The notes under the pieces are model-generated. The model was not told where the DNA came from, did no database searches, and saw only the letters and a list, made by a program, of their open reading frames with translations. Below, one piece after another: positions 63,927 through 64,000 of a DNA stretch of 64,000 bases. Source of the stretch: Camillea tinctor (lineage: Eukaryota > Ascomycota > Sordariomycetes > Xylariales > Xylariaceae); contig MU394117.1 of assembly GCA_022578605.1 (NCBI GenBank), positions 377 to 64,376 on the forward strand, written 5' to 3'. The position numbers were made by a program, and so were the translations under genes. Positions within the stretch are counted from its first letter, which is position 1; every line of letters starts with the position of its first letter.

Positions 63927-64000
63927 GTCGGCTATTGTGCGGGCGTTATAGCGCCCGACTCTTGAAGGTATATCCGATGTATGGATGGGTTACTCAAGCC

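Overview
This window is nuclear DNA of a filamentous ascomycete (Pezizomycotina; most likely a Sordariomycete, possibly Xylariales-like, by inference only). The evidence is short GT-AG introns with CTAAC-type branch sites in almost every gene, a conidiation-type Myb regulator (FlbD), a fungal rhodopsin-domain membrane protein, and two blocks of A/T-saturated, ORF-less repeat DNA. In those blocks repeat copies differ mostly by C-to-T and G-to-A changes, the signature of repeat-induced point mutation (RIP).

Layout. 1-8.9 kb is a RIP-degraded repeat island. It holds a nested family of tRNA-headed, SINE-like elements with internal 55-nt repeats and (ATT)n tails, plus one MITE-like hairpin element. 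It stops just before an intron-containing tRNA-Phe(GAA) gene on the minus strand. 9-12.7 kb is decayed intergenic DNA with solo LTRs. 12.7-25.1 kb carries a rhodopsin-domain membrane protein (+), phosphoribosylformylglycinamidine synthase of purine synthesis (+), a GPR1/FUN34/YaaH acetate-transporter-family protein (-), and an uncharacterised membrane-anchored, zinc-finger-like protein (-). 26.2-30.0 kb is one RIP-degraded transposon of about 3.8 kb with long terminal inverted repeats and a 7-bp target duplication; a second copy of the MITE sits inside it. 30.7-47.3 kb carries four + strand genes: a large disordered protein, the COPII coat subunit Sec23, ribosomal protein L12 (uL11), and a TPR-containing O-GlcNAc-transferase-like protein. 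flbD (+, 50.9 kb) lies alone between two long non-coding stretches of about 3.5 and 5.7 kb. 57.5-63.9 kb carries three minus-strand genes: an unknown coiled-coil protein, an NCBP3-like cap-binding protein, and an unknown Cys/His-rich coiled-coil protein whose promoter lies beyond the window.

The genes are mainly housekeeping (purine synthesis, secretion, translation, RNA caps) with one developmental regulator. They do not form a biosynthetic cluster.

The most notable result is that two neighbouring genes, FGAM synthase and the acetate-transporter-family gene, each need a [D1,2] spliceosomal twin intron (stwintron) to give an unbroken, family-consistent protein. In each, an internal intron sits between the first and second nucleotide of the external intron's donor. 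In both cases I could find no single GT-AG intron that restores the frame without losing conserved residues. All exon boundaries were worked out by hand from splice signals and protein-family expectation, with no transcript data.
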